Shown here one piece after another: positions 25,791-34,340 of a DNA stretch of 64,000 nt. This stretch comes from an uncultured Christensenella sp. (GTDB taxonomy: Bacteria > Bacillota > Clostridia > Christensenellales > Borkfalkiaceae). The notes beneath the pieces are model-generated. The model was not told the origin of the DNA and made no database searches. It saw only the letters and a program-made list of their open reading frames with translations. Both the position numbers and the translations under genes were made by a program. The stretch is from the NCBI GenBank assembly GCA_910586065.1, contig CAJUGI010000005.1, forward strand, positions 9,525 through 73,524. The letters are read 5' to 3'. How positions within the stretch are numbered: position 1 is the first letter of the stretch; every line of letters begins with the position of its first letter.

Positions 25791-26415
25791 TCAATGTTTA
25801 AAATACTTTTCAAGATACTCTTGGGCAAGCTCGTTGCCCTGTTCGGAGGCTTTTCGAAACCAGAGCTTTGCGCTGTTTACGTCGCGGTTTACTCCAATCC
25901 CGTTAGCGTACCATACGCCCAAATTAAACTGCGCACCCGCAACACCGTTTTGCGGCTTTAACAAGCCAAAGCGCGGCTTTTTTATAGTCCTTTTCAACGC
26001 CGTAGCCGCGCGAATAACAGTTGCTCAAACAAAATTGCGCTTCCGCATCCCCTTGTTCTGCGGCTTTTTTATACCAATACGCAGCCTTTTCGAGATTGTG
26101 TTCAACACCCTTGCCGCTATGATAGCAACCCGCCAAATTATATTGCGCATCGGGGTCACCCTGTTCGGCAGCCTTAGCCCACCAAAACGCAGCCGTTTCG
26201 TTAGATTTTTTAACGCCTTTTCCGTTCTTATAGCAAAGCCCCAAATTAAACTGAGCTTCAATATCCCCAAGTTCCGCGGCTTTCGTATACCAGTAAATTG
26301 CCTTTTTATAATTCTTTTCTACTCCGTCGCCGGTTTCGTAACAGAAACCCAAACAAGACTGCGCTTCCGCGTCGCCTTGCACGGCGGCAAACCTAAGGTC
26401 TTCGACAAAGCTCAC
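25791..26415 (-). pseudogene. Sel1-repeat protein gene with a frameshift
   Basis: The GTG start at 26415 (after AAAGGAG) opens a frame with about four complete Sel1 repeats (A-E-x-G-D-x-x-A-Q-x-x-L-G-x-C-Y pattern) that ends prematurely near 25924 as KAAKRCCGCAV. The next repeat continues in another frame: QNGVAGAQFNLGVWYANGIG to YLEKYFKH, stop 25791-25793. The junction lies around 25945-25965, where the reading GCC-GCA-AAA-CGG seems to lack two bases compared with the repeat consensus. Restored, the protein would be about 205 residues of helical Sel1/TPR-like repeats. A programmed frameshift is not supported by an obvious slippery site. Confidence 0.75.
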
Positions 26416-26438
26416 TTTTACAAGCTCCTTTAATTAAT

Positions 26439-28100
26439 TTAAGACAAGCCCGTGACGTTGCCGTTTTCGTCAATATCGATATGTTCGGCAGAAGGGGTTT
26501 TTGAAAGCCCTGGCATAAGCATTATTTCGCCAGCAACGGCTACTATAAAGCCTGCGCCGCCCTTGTAAATTATATCTCTTACGAAAATTTTAAAACCCTT
26601 GGGAGCAGCAAGCTTTTTTGCGTCGTCCGAAAGTGAATACTGCGTTTTTGCAATAATAACGGGCAAACCGTTAACACCTTTACTCTCTATATTTTTAATT
26701 TTTGCAAGCGCTTCATCAGAAAAGTCCGCGCCGTCTCCGCCGTAAACGTTTTTGACTATATCCTCAACCTTTTTGCAAATTCCGTCCTTTAAATCGTAAG
26801 CGTAGCAAAGTTTTGAAGGCTTTTCGCACTCTTTTGCAACTGCTTTTGCAAGCTCCTTGCCGCCTTCGCCGCCGTGCAGAAACACGTCGGTGAACACTGC
26901 CTTAGCCCCCGCCTTTTCGCAAGCGGCTAAAACCTCTTCTATTTCGGCTTGAGTATCGGTTACAAACCTGTTCATTGCAACCACAACGGGCTTTTTGTAA
27001 ACGTATTTAATATTTTCGACATGCTTTAATAGGTTGGGCATTCCCGCCTTTAATGCAGGTAAATTTTCGTTGGAAAGCTGCGCTTTATCCGCACCACCGT
27101 GCAGTTTTAACGCTTTTACGGTTGCAACCACCACAACGCAGTCAGGCTCTATACCAGCAATTCTACACTTGGCGTCGAGGAACTTTTCGGCCCCCAAATC
27201 CGCGCCGAAACCCGCTTCGGTTACCGCATAATCGGCAAGAGTCATAGCCGTGTAGGTTGCACGGACGGAATTGCACCCGTGCGCGATATTTGCGAAAGGT
27301 CCGCCGTGAACTATTGCGGGGGTGCCTTCCAATGTTTGTACAAGATTGGGTTTTATAGCATCCTTTAAAAGGGTTGTCATTGCGCCGTCTGCTTTAAGCT
27401 GTTTTGCGCGGACGAAACCGCCGTCTTCATCTATACCCACTACGATATCGCCTATGCGTTTTTTTAAATCTGCAAGGTCGGTTGCAAGGCACAAAATCGC
27501 CATAATTTCGGAAGCCGCGGTTATTTCGAAACCCTCTTGCCTTTCATAGCTTTGGCAACCTTTCATAGCGCCCGCGGGATTATGTAAGGTTATGTTTCTG
27601 AGCGCCCTGTCGTTCATATCCATACAGCGACGGAAATAAACTTCCTTTATTTTTAACCCGTTTCCGCGTAGCATGTGATTATCTATCATTGCGCACAAAA
27701 GGTTGTTTGCCGCGGTAATTGCGTGCAAATCGCCCGTGAAATGCAAATTTATGTCCGCCATCGGCACAACTTGCGCATAACCGCCGCCTGCCGCGCCGCC
27801 TTTAATGCCGAACACGGGACCTAAGGAAGGCTCTCTTAAAGCAAGGCACACCTTTTTGCCGAGCTTTGAAAGTCCGTCTGCAAGCCCGATTGAAACGGTT
27901 GTTTTGCCCTCGCCCGAAGCCGTGGGGTTGATTGCCGTCACCAAAATAAGCTTTGATTTGGGCTTAACTTCAGTCAGGTTGATTTTTGCCTTATACTTTC
28001 CGTAAAGCTCTAACCCGTCCTCGTTTAAACCTAATTTTTTTGCGATTTCGCGAATATCCTTTAAGTTGCAGCTTTCGGCTATTTCGATATCTGTGAGCAT
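26439..28100 (-). CDS. fhs: Formate--tetrahydrofolate ligase
   Basis: The 553-residue enzyme activates formate with ATP and tetrahydrofolate to give 10-formyl-THF, for one-carbon metabolism. The P-loop is NPTASGEGKTTVSIGLADGL (about 57-76). EPSLGPVFGIKGGAAGGGYAQ-type residues (REPSLGPVFGIKGGAAGGGY) and DLHAITAANNLL follow. Length matches the family (about 556). AAAGGGG lies ahead of the ATG. No folD or acetogenesis genes are adjacent. A perfect palindrome 26 bp upstream of the start may be an operator. Confidence 0.97.
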   Translation of the reverse strand: MLTDIEIAESCNLKDIREIAKKLGLNEDGLELYGKYKAKINLTEVKPKSKLILVTAINPTASGEGKTTVSIGLADGLSKLGKKVCLALREPSLGPVFGIKGGAAGGGYAQVVPMADINLHFTGDLHAITAANNLLCAMIDNHMLRGNGLKIKEVYFRRCMDMNDRALRNITLHNPAGAMKGCQSYERQEGFEITAASEIMAILCLATDLADLKKRIGDIVVGIDEDGGFVRAKQLKADGAMTTLLKDAIKPNLVQTLEGTPAIVHGGPFANIAHGCNSVRATYTAMTLADYAVTEAGFGADLGAEKFLDAKCRIAGIEPDCVVVVATVKALKLHGGADKAQLSNENLPALKAGMPNLLKHVENIKYVYKKPVVVAMNRFVTDTQAEIEEVLAACEKAGAKAVFTDVFLHGGEGGKELAKAVAKECEKPSKLCYAYDLKDGICKKVEDIVKNVYGGDGADFSDEALAKIKNIESKGVNGLPVIIAKTQYSLSDDAKKLAAPKGFKIFVRDIIYKGGAGFIVAVAGEIMLMPGLSKTPSAEHIDIDENGNVTGLS

Positions 28101-28125
28101 AAAAACCCCTTTAAATTATTTTCCC

Positions 28126-28146
28126 GTTAATTGTAACACAATTAAC
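28126..28146. promoter_or_regulatory. Perfect inverted repeat upstream of fhs
   Basis: GTTAATTGT-AAC-ACAATTAAC, two 9-bp arms around three bases. On the minus strand it contains TTACAAT, which can act as the -10 region of fhs, so a bound dimer would block the promoter. The regulator is unknown. Confidence 0.5.
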
Positions 28147-28178
28147 CCGTGTTGTATAGTTTTTGAATTGGGAATTTT

Positions 28179-28388
28179 TTATTTAACGCAAAGAATTTCG
28201 TTTGCGTCCAAATCCAAAACAACGCAAAGGTTTGCAAGCGTATCCAGCGCCGGCATTTTTTTGCCGTGAACGTAACTTGAAATGGCTTGTTGACATACCC
28301 CTATTTGTTTAGCTAAGGCTGTTTGACTAATTCCACTCTGCTTAATCATTTCGGCTAATCTTTCTTGAATTTGTTCAAGCGTAATCAT
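28179..28388 (-). CDS. Small XRE-family HTH repressor
   Basis: A 69-residue protein: MITLEQIQERLAEMIKQSG, then the HTH ISQTALAKQIGVCQQAISSY, then a helix ending DLDANEILCVK. AAAGGAG precedes the ATG. It is divergent from the 70-residue gene at 28473, and the 84-bp intergenic region carries two matching operator-like palindromes, so it probably represses both itself and that gene. Confidence 0.85.
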   Translation of the reverse strand: MITLEQIQERLAEMIKQSGISQTALAKQIGVCQQAISSYVHGKKMPALDTLANLCVVLDLDANEILCVK

Positions 28389-28413
28389 AAATTAAACTCC
28401 TTTTTAAAAATTT

Positions 28414-28466
28414 TACTACCATTGGTGGAAATTCTCTTGACTTACCACTATTGGTAGTGATATTAT
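28414..28466. promoter_or_regulatory. Divergent promoter region with paired operators
   Basis: On the plus strand, TTGACT (28437-28442), an 18-base spacer and TATTAT (28461-28466) form a promoter. The spacer itself is the operator TACCACTATTGGTAGTGA. A second copy in the opposite orientation lies at 28414-28427. Read the same way they are ACTACCATTGGTGG and ACTACCAATAGTGG (12 of 14 identical). A repressor on the first site would cover the space between -35 and -10. Transcription would start at about 28473, exactly the ATG. Confidence 0.7.
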
Positions 28467-28472
28467 TAAACC

Positions 28473-28685
28473 ATGGAACAGAAAATTATTGAAACGAAGC
28501 AAGAATTACACTGGCACTTTATTTATCATTATTTAATTTTTCTTGAAAGCTTTGTAGTCAGCCACACCGACGAAGGTTTTAAAAAGCTGTTAAACGACTT
28601 GCGGCAATACGTTATTGATAAAATTGATGTCGACGGCGAAGTTATAGATTTTTACGTAACTGTTTTGCAAAAGCCCGAAGATTAA
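28473..28685 (+). CDS. Small protein of unknown function under HTH control
   Basis: The 70-residue acidic, helical protein (begins MEQKIIETKQELHWHFIYHY, ends VLQKPED) has no signal peptide or clear membrane helix and no Shine-Dalgarno sequence. The TATTAT -10 ends 6 bases before the ATG, so the mRNA is probably leaderless. Divergent arrangement with an XRE repressor suggests a two-gene regulatory module; a toxin-antitoxin or phage-derived pair is possible but unproven. Confidence 0.65.
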   Translation: MEQKIIETKQELHWHFIYHYLIFLESFVVSHTDEGFKKLLNDLRQYVIDKIDVDGEVIDFYVTVLQKPED

Positions 28686-28697
28686 TTTGCTATTTGC

Positions 28698-28726
28698 TTG
28701 ACTTAAATTCACTATTATTTTAAACT
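28698..28726 (+). promoter_or_regulatory. Promoter of glyS
   Basis: TTGACT (28698-28703), 17-base spacer, TAAACT (28721-28726). A small CCGCA/TGCGG hairpin and AAGGAG precede ATG 28771. There is no room for a T-box. Confidence 0.6.
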
Positions 28727-28770
28727 GTTTTTAACGTCCGCATTAATCCAAGTGCGGGAAAGGAGAAATT

Positions 28771-30147
28771 ATGTCTGACAGCAAATTAACAATGGACAAA
28801 ATAGTAAATCTGTGCAAAAACCGAGGTTTCGTTTACCCCGGCAGCGATATTTACGGCGGCTTTGCAAACACATGGGACTTCGGTCCCGTCGGCGTGGAGC
28901 TTAAAAACAACATTAAGCGCGCCTGGTGGAAAAAGTTCGTTCAGGAAAGCCCCGACACCTACGGCGTTGACGCGGCGATACTTATGAACCCCCGCGTATG
29001 GGAAGCGAGCGGGCATGTGCAAAGTTTTGGCGACCCGAAAATGGACTGCAAAAACTGCAAACAGCGTTTCAGAGCGGATACTCTTATCGAAGCGCACAGC
29101 AAGGGCGCGGTTGCTGCTGAAGCCATGACTAACGAAGAAATGGAAAAATATATTGAGGCGCACGACATTAAGTGCCCTCATTGCGGCGTGAGAAACTGGA
29201 CGCAAATCAGAAAGTTCAATCCGATGTTCGTAACCTCGCGCGGGACTTTGGAAGAAGGCTCTGACAAGGTTTATTTAAGACCAGAAACGTGCCAAGGAGA
29301 ATACGTTAACTTTTTAAACGTTCAGAGGACGGCCAGGGCGAAAGTTCCATTTGCCATTGCGCAGATAGGCAAGTCCTTCCGCAACGAAATCACCCCCGGC
29401 AACTTCCTTTTCAGAACGGTTGAATTCGAGCAGATGGAGCTGCAAAAATTCTGCAAGGAAAGCGAGTCGATGGATATTTATGTCGACTATAAAGCTAAGG
29501 CGCTCGATTTTGTTAAGACGCTGGGTTTAAGCGAAGAAAATTTGAGATATCACGACCACGACAAGCTTGCGCACTATGCAAAGGCGGCGTGCGACATTCA
29601 GTATAAATTCCCTATGGGATGGCAGGAATTAAACGGCATACACCACCGCGGCGTTTGGGATTTGAGCCGTCATCAGGAATATTCGGGCAAAACGATGCAG
29701 TATATCGACCCGTTTACGAATGAAAAGTACGTACCCAACGTAATAGAGTATTCGATAGGCGCGGACAGGTTGACGCTTGCGCTGATGTGCGAAGCTTATG
29801 AAGAGCAGAAATTAGAAGGCGGCGACACGCGCGTTGTAATGCACCTGCACCCCGCCATTGCGCCTTATAAAGTTGCGGTTTTGCCGCTCCAGAAAAACCT
29901 TTCGGAAAAAGCGAAGGAAGTTTATGCAAAGCTCTGCAAAAAGTTTATGTGCGACTACGACGAAACGGGTTCGATAGGCAAACGTTATCGCCGTCAGGAC
30001 GAAATAGGCACTCCTTTCTGCGTAACGGCGGACTTCGATACGCTTGAAAACGGCACTGTAACCGTACGCGACAGAGACAGTATGGAACAGATAAGACTTT
30101 CCGTTGACGAGGTCATTTCCTACGTTTCAAATAAAATTGAATTTTAA
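28771..30147 (+). CDS. glyS: Glycyl-tRNA synthetase, single-chain dimeric type
   Basis: The 458-residue class II synthetase is of the alpha-2 type found in Gram-positives and archaea. Motifs: NRGFVYPGSDIYGG near the start, CKNCKQRFRAD and CPHCGVRNW (a zinc-binding insertion), YLRPETCQGEYVNF, the class II motif 2 GKSFRNEITPGNFLFRTVEF, the ELNGIHHRGVWDL loop, and motif 3 YSIGADRLTLALM. The anticodon-binding domain ends the protein. It has its own promoter and a strong terminator. Confidence 0.97.
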   Translation: MSDSKLTMDKIVNLCKNRGFVYPGSDIYGGFANTWDFGPVGVELKNNIKRAWWKKFVQESPDTYGVDAAILMNPRVWEASGHVQSFGDPKMDCKNCKQRFRADTLIEAHSKGAVAAEAMTNEEMEKYIEAHDIKCPHCGVRNWTQIRKFNPMFVTSRGTLEEGSDKVYLRPETCQGEYVNFLNVQRTARAKVPFAIAQIGKSFRNEITPGNFLFRTVEFEQMELQKFCKESESMDIYVDYKAKALDFVKTLGLSEENLRYHDHDKLAHYAKAACDIQYKFPMGWQELNGIHHRGVWDLSRHQEYSGKTMQYIDPFTNEKYVPNVIEYSIGADRLTLALMCEAYEEQKLEGGDTRVVMHLHPAIAPYKVAVLPLQKNLSEKAKEVYAKLCKKFMCDYDETGSIGKRYRRQDEIGTPFCVTADFDTLENGTVTVRDRDSMEQIRLSVDEVISYVSNKIEF

Positions 30148-30164
30148 GCAAATGTTAAAAAACG

Positions 30165-30201
30165 ATGCGGCGGCGCTTTGAAAGCGCCGCCGCATTTTTT
30201 T
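30165..30201. terminator. Bidirectional terminator between glyS and a membrane protein gene
   Basis: A 15-bp perfect stem, arms 30165-30179 and 30181-30195, rich in GCGGCGGCGC. T runs occur on both sides (TTTTTT from about 30195 on the plus strand; TTTTTT after the stem on the minus strand). Confidence 0.92.
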
Positions 30202-30208
30202 AAATCGT

Positions 30209-31252
30209 TTACTTTTTGTTTTTATTTTCTTCTTCCGCACTGCTTTCGATATATTTGTCGAGCATTGATTTACCGATTTTTTTGCCGATATTGAGCAATC
30301 TGCCCTTCATTGTGGGCTTTGGCTGTTTTTCCTCCTCTTCAACGCTCCCCTCAAAATTCAGGTCGCGGCAGGGGTCAAAGGTTACGTAACCGCGTTCCGT
30401 TGCGTAAGCAAAAACGCTTTTTAAAACGCCTTCAGTTACGGGTTTATCGTTTTCAGACACGCGCCCGACTAAATTCAAAAGCTGTACTGGCTTGATTGCC
30501 GTAATATACTTTTTGCCTATTGCGGGAATGAGCGCAGTATCAATTAACGCCCCTATATCATCGAAATACTTGCTTGAAACCTTTTTTACGGACCCGTCCG
30601 CATTACCGGAAACGGCAAGTTCGTACCACTCTACCACAACCGTTGAAAAACGATATTTTATTTTTACCGGAGACAACAACCAGCGCACAAGCCGCCCCGC
30701 CCCGCCGAACAAAAGCGGAATTATTTGCAGAATGAGCATGATTATTGAAAACGTTGTCACAACGATATTCAATGCTATATTCTGCGCGGAAAGCGCCCCG
30801 CCGAACGCCGAAAGAACCAGTGCGGCGATTGAAATTATTATTGACGCAATACGAACCAAAAGCTTAAAAACCTTAAACGTCAGTTTTGCCCTGTGTACGC
30901 TCTTTGTATTTGCGCGGGTACTGCAAATTGCCGCGATTATCATGGCGATAAACAGAACGGCATACACGCCCAAAAACACATACAGAGTAATTTCGGTTTT
31001 GAGTTCAAGCTTTTTGGTAATGCTTGTAATCAGCACGAACGCAGTGTAAAGCGCGGTAAAGACAAAACTTATTAAAAGCGAAATGATATTGAGCCTCCGT
31101 GCTATTACGGCACGATTGGCGTATACGTTTTTTATAAAACAGCGGATATCGAACACATCTTTTGCAAGCGTAAACGTTTCTTCCGCGGTTATCGTGTGGC
31201 GAATATTTACCTTTTCTTCCTTTTCGGGAATGTTCTCATTATTCTTTTCCAT
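30209..31252 (-). CDS. Membrane protein of unknown function
   Basis: The 347-residue protein has a charged N-terminus (residues 1-45) and five or six transmembrane helices between about 50 and 200 (for example IISLLISFVFTALYTAFVLI). A soluble C-terminal domain of about 150 residues ends in a lysine/glutamate-rich tail. Repeated phrases such as FDIRCFIKNVYANRAV are not ones I recognise. It sits between the glyS terminator and the ABC-F gene on the same strand as the latter. Confidence 0.65.
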   Translation of the reverse strand: MEKNNENIPEKEEKVNIRHTITAEETFTLAKDVFDIRCFIKNVYANRAVIARRLNIISLLISFVFTALYTAFVLITSITKKLELKTEITLYVFLGVYAVLFIAMIIAAICSTRANTKSVHRAKLTFKVFKLLVRIASIIISIAALVLSAFGGALSAQNIALNIVVTTFSIIMLILQIIPLLFGGAGRLVRWLLSPVKIKYRFSTVVVEWYELAVSGNADGSVKKVSSKYFDDIGALIDTALIPAIGKKYITAIKPVQLLNLVGRVSENDKPVTEGVLKSVFAYATERGYVTFDPCRDLNFEGSVEEEEKQPKPTMKGRLLNIGKKIGKSMLDKYIESSAEEENKNKK

Positions 31253-31318
31253 TTTATCACCTTTATTGCCGTCGTTTTGCGGCTTGTTCCGCGGCGCGTT
31301 TATTAGATTGCCGCCGTA

Positions 31319-33211
31319 TTATATCAGAGTTTCGTACTCCGAATAAAGTTTGTCAAGTTGCATTTTTATTTCCTGCAAGCGGGCCGTCAATGCTGTCAGC
31401 CTCTTGTAATCGGTTAAATTTTCCGGCTTGGTAAGCTCTTCGTTTAACTTATTTTCCTCTTCTTCGAGCGCGGATATCTCACTCTCGGTTTTCTTGATTC
31501 TTTCCTTTCGTCTAGCCTCTTCCGCGCGTTCCTTTTTGGAACGGTATGAATTTTTCCGCTCGGCTTCCTTCGCGGCGTATTTATCCTGCTCCTGTGTTTT
31601 AAGCGCGGCTTCCCTTTGCTTTTTTTTCTCCTCGGCATAAAAACCGTAATCGCCGTCGTAAACGTTTAATTTTAAATTTTCTATTTCTACGATTTTTTCG
31701 GCAAGCGCGCTTATGAAATATCTGTCGTGAGAAACGAAGATAAGCGTTCCGTCAAATTCTTTAAGCGCCTTTTCAAGGCTTTCGCGGGCGGGTAAATCCA
31801 AATGGTTCGTCGGTTCGTCTAAAAGTAAAACGTTGCCGCGCTCGCTTTCCAAAACAGCAAGCGCAAGTTTTGCGCGTTCTCCTCCCGAAAGAGATTTCAC
31901 AGGCTTTTGCATGTCCTCTTCAAATAGTCCGCACGCGGCGAGCAAAGAACGCACCTCTGTTTGCGTAAACCCCAGATGTCTGTCCCAAAGCTCGGCTAAA
32001 ACGGTGTTTTCGCTGTTTAAATTTGCGCCCTCCTGGTCGTAAGCGGCAAACTTGACAAACCTGCCGACTTCGATTCCTCGGTTATCGCCCTTTAACACAG
32101 CCTTTAAAAGCGTCGTCTTACCGGTGCCGTTTTCGCCGACGAGCGCAATCTTTTCGCCGCGTGCAACACTTAGTTGCCCCCCTGATATCAGTGTTTTACC
32201 GCCGATTGAAAGATTTAAGTTTTCAATATTAAGCACTTTTTCGTAAGGTCTTGCTTCGGTTTCAAACCTAAAGTGCGGCGCATTCTTAGGGACGTAGGGC
32301 TTTTCCAATATTTCCATTCTCTCAAGCCTGTTCACACGCGAAAGCGCGGACTTTGCCGTTGTGGCGCGGACGATGTTCCTATCCACGTATTCCTGCAATT
32401 TTGCGCGTTCATCCTGTTGCGCCTCATACTCCTTTAAAAGCCGAGCGTTCAGCTCAGCCTTTAAAACTTTATATTTTGAATAATTGCCCGAAAACGACAA
32501 AAGTTTTTTGTTTTCAAGCTCCAAAATGCGCGTGCAAAGCTTATCCAAAAAATACCTGTCGTGAGAAACGGTTAAAACCGCCCCCTTAAAAGAAAGCAGA
32601 TATTCTTCAAGCCAGAAAAGCGTAGTTATATCAAGGTGATTCGTCGGCTCGTCCAAAATGAGCAAGTCCGGTTCTTCCAACAAAAGCCTGGCAAGCTTAA
32701 GCCTTGTCTTTTCGCCGCCAGACATATAGTCTATTACACTGTCGTACCTGTCGCCGAAACCCATTCCGTTTAAAACGGTTTTTATCTTCACTTCAACGTT
32801 ATAACTGTCGCGCGAGGCGATAACTTTTTGCAGGCTTTCTATCTGCGCTGAAAGCGCGGCGTATTCGTATGTGTTATAATCCGTTTCAGAAAGCTTTAAG
32901 GAAAGCGTTTCAAGCTTTTTAACCGCGGCAAAATCGCTTTCGAATACTTTAAGCATTTCACTGTAAACGGTGTTTCCTCCCGCGTAACCGCCGTTCTGTT
33001 CAAGGTAACCTATGCTTACGCCGTTCTTTTTTATTACTTTGCCGCTTTCCGGCAAAAGCCCGCCCGAAATAAGCTTTATGAGAGTGGTTTTACCTTCGCC
33101 GTTCGCGCCGATTAGTCCGACTCGCTCGCCCTCGTTGACGGCAAAATTCACGTTATCGAATATTAAATTGTCACCGTAGGAAAACGCGGCGTTTTCAAAA
33201 GTTATAAGCAT
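31319..33211 (-). CDS. ABC-F family ATPase (ribosome-associated)
   Basis: The 630-residue protein has two ABC ATPase domains and no membrane segment. Walker A motifs are GANGEGKTTLIK and GENGTGKTTLLK; signatures are MSGGEKTRLKLA and LSGGERAKLALA; Walker B/switch regions are LLILDEPTNHLD and LLLDEPTNHLD. The linker between domains (about 240-310) is the ABC-F P-site-tRNA-interaction region. A charged coiled-coil tail (about 530-630) resembles Uup/YdiF. ABC-F proteins act on stalled ribosomes or give antibiotic protection; this one looks like a housekeeping type. Confidence 0.93.
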   Translation of the reverse strand: MLITFENAAFSYGDNLIFDNVNFAVNEGERVGLIGANGEGKTTLIKLISGGLLPESGKVIKKNGVSIGYLEQNGGYAGGNTVYSEMLKVFESDFAAVKKLETLSLKLSETDYNTYEYAALSAQIESLQKVIASRDSYNVEVKIKTVLNGMGFGDRYDSVIDYMSGGEKTRLKLARLLLEEPDLLILDEPTNHLDITTLFWLEEYLLSFKGAVLTVSHDRYFLDKLCTRILELENKKLLSFSGNYSKYKVLKAELNARLLKEYEAQQDERAKLQEYVDRNIVRATTAKSALSRVNRLERMEILEKPYVPKNAPHFRFETEARPYEKVLNIENLNLSIGGKTLISGGQLSVARGEKIALVGENGTGKTTLLKAVLKGDNRGIEVGRFVKFAAYDQEGANLNSENTVLAELWDRHLGFTQTEVRSLLAACGLFEEDMQKPVKSLSGGERAKLALAVLESERGNVLLLDEPTNHLDLPARESLEKALKEFDGTLIFVSHDRYFISALAEKIVEIENLKLNVYDGDYGFYAEEKKKQREAALKTQEQDKYAAKEAERKNSYRSKKERAEEARRKERIKKTESEISALEEEENKLNEELTKPENLTDYKRLTALTARLQEIKMQLDKLYSEYETLI

Positions 33212-33268
33212 ATCTCTGTTTTAGTAAACTTTTCAGGCGCAAACAAAATTGCACGGCGCATAAAAAGT

Positions 33269-34120
33269 TTAAAAGTCCCACTTTGGAATATAATTTTCAT
33301 CAGCGCTGTCAAAGTCCTGCAAAAATACGTTTTCAAGACCGTATTCACGCACGGCGGCAAGCACTTTTTCATACTCGCGGCGAGTGATTCTGCGCCTTAA
33401 TTCTTTGAATTTTTCTATATCGCCAAACGGCGTATACTGACTCATCAACGAAAAATAAACATCTTTCGGGAGTGTTGAAACGAATTTAACAACCTCTACG
33501 CTGTCATAAGCGGCAAGCGGCAGAATTAAGTGCCGGACTATGCACCCCGAAAGCATTTTGCCGTCTTCACTCATTATAAGAGGTTTTTGAGCCATTAGTT
33601 TAATTGCCGGCAAGGCAAACTTTGCGTAATCGCCTCTTGCGGTGTAACGAGAAGACAGCGACGCGTCGATAAATTTTAAATCGGTAAGCCAGATATCGAC
33701 GAACGAAGAAACAAGCTTAACCGCATCTTCCGTTTCGTAACCGTGAGTGTTGTAAACTATTGGAATTTTTGGGCGGTAAATTTCGATTGCACCCATAATA
33801 TCCTTTAAATAATGGGTGGGGTTTACTAAATTTATATTTTCCGCACCCATATCTTCAAGCTTTTTGAAGATATCGGCAAGCTCGGTTACGGTTATCTCTT
33901 TCCCCCGCAAATTGCGCGAAAGCTCAAAGTTCTGGCAAAAGGCGCACTTTAATGAACATCCGCAAAAAAACACGCAACCGCTACCGTTCTTAAACGACAC
34001 GGGCGGCTCTTCAAACGGGTGAATATAATATTTTGCAATTTTTATTCCCTTAACACCGCAGACCCCCGCCGAATTTTTTCTGTCGGCTCCGCATGCAACA
34101 GGGCATTGAATGCAATTCAT
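33269..34120 (-). CDS. Radical SAM protein, PflA-like (COG1313 type)
   Basis: The 283-residue enzyme has the 4Fe-4S motif CSLKCAFC (C55, C59, C62). An N-terminal cysteine cluster (C3, C6, C10, C21) may bind another metal centre. NLVNPTHYL, IVYNTHGYE and DIWLTDLKF are typical of the putative pyruvate-formate-lyase-activating-like subgroup. The substrate is unknown. ATG 34120 is preferred over an upstream TTG because TATAAT lies only 6 bases upstream (34127-34132). A candidate -35 (TTGATT, 34149-34154) is 16 bases further on, so the mRNA is probably leaderless. It is divergent from the SAM riboswitch. Confidence 0.85.
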   Translation of the reverse strand: MNCIQCPVACGADRKNSAGVCGVKGIKIAKYYIHPFEEPPVSFKNGSGCVFFCGCSLKCAFCQNFELSRNLRGKEITVTELADIFKKLEDMGAENINLVNPTHYLKDIMGAIEIYRPKIPIVYNTHGYETEDAVKLVSSFVDIWLTDLKFIDASLSSRYTARGDYAKFALPAIKLMAQKPLIMSEDGKMLSGCIVRHLILPLAAYDSVEVVKFVSTLPKDVYFSLMSQYTPFGDIEKFKELRRRITRREYEKVLAAVREYGLENVFLQDFDSADENYIPKWDF

Positions 34121-34164
34121 ACAAACATTATAACATAGCAAAGCAAAAAATCAAAGATTTTTAA

Positions 34165-34193
34165 TTGACTTAATTTGCCAGCGGTGCTATAAT
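34165..34193 (+). promoter_or_regulatory. Promoter of the SAM-riboswitch operon
   Basis: TTGACT (34165-34170), a 17-base spacer and TATAAT (34188-34193). Transcription should begin near 34200, at the 5' edge of the riboswitch. Confidence 0.85.
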
Positions 34194-34199
34194 ACTGGC

Positions 34200-34332
34200 A
34201 TAACCTATAAAGAGTGTGCGAGAGAACGGCTTTACGACCACACAGCAACCTGCTTTCGGCAAGGTGCTAACGCCGATACCTATGGGGACAATAAAAAATT
34301 AAGCCCCTTCCTTTAAGGACAGGGGCTTTTTT
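34200..34332 (+). promoter_or_regulatory. SAM riboswitch (SAM-I/IV clan, compact) with terminator
   Basis: The aptamer contains the SAM-I clan core CAGCAACC ... AAGGTGCTAA. P1 is CCTATA (34204-34209) with TATGGG (34281-34286). P2 is closed by GTGTG (34214-34218) with CACAC (34239-34243). P3 is ACCTGC/GCAAGGT. A pseudoknot is possible between CGGC (34227-34230) and GCCG (34272-34275). The SAM-I P4 hairpin is absent, which suggests a SAM-I/IV variant. The expression platform is the terminator AAGCCCCT (34301-34308) / AGGGGCTT (34321-34328) plus T residues. The GGGG at 34284-34287 can pair either in P1 or with the CCCC of the terminator, so SAM binding should favour termination. It controls the GNAT gene and metK. 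Confidence 0.85.
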
Positions 34333-34340
34333 AAAGGTTA

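Noticed and set aside
28686..28770. T-box leaders before glyS, proS or glnS
   Set aside because: The leaders are too short (85 bp for glyS) and lack the T-box motif; each has a simple promoter instead.
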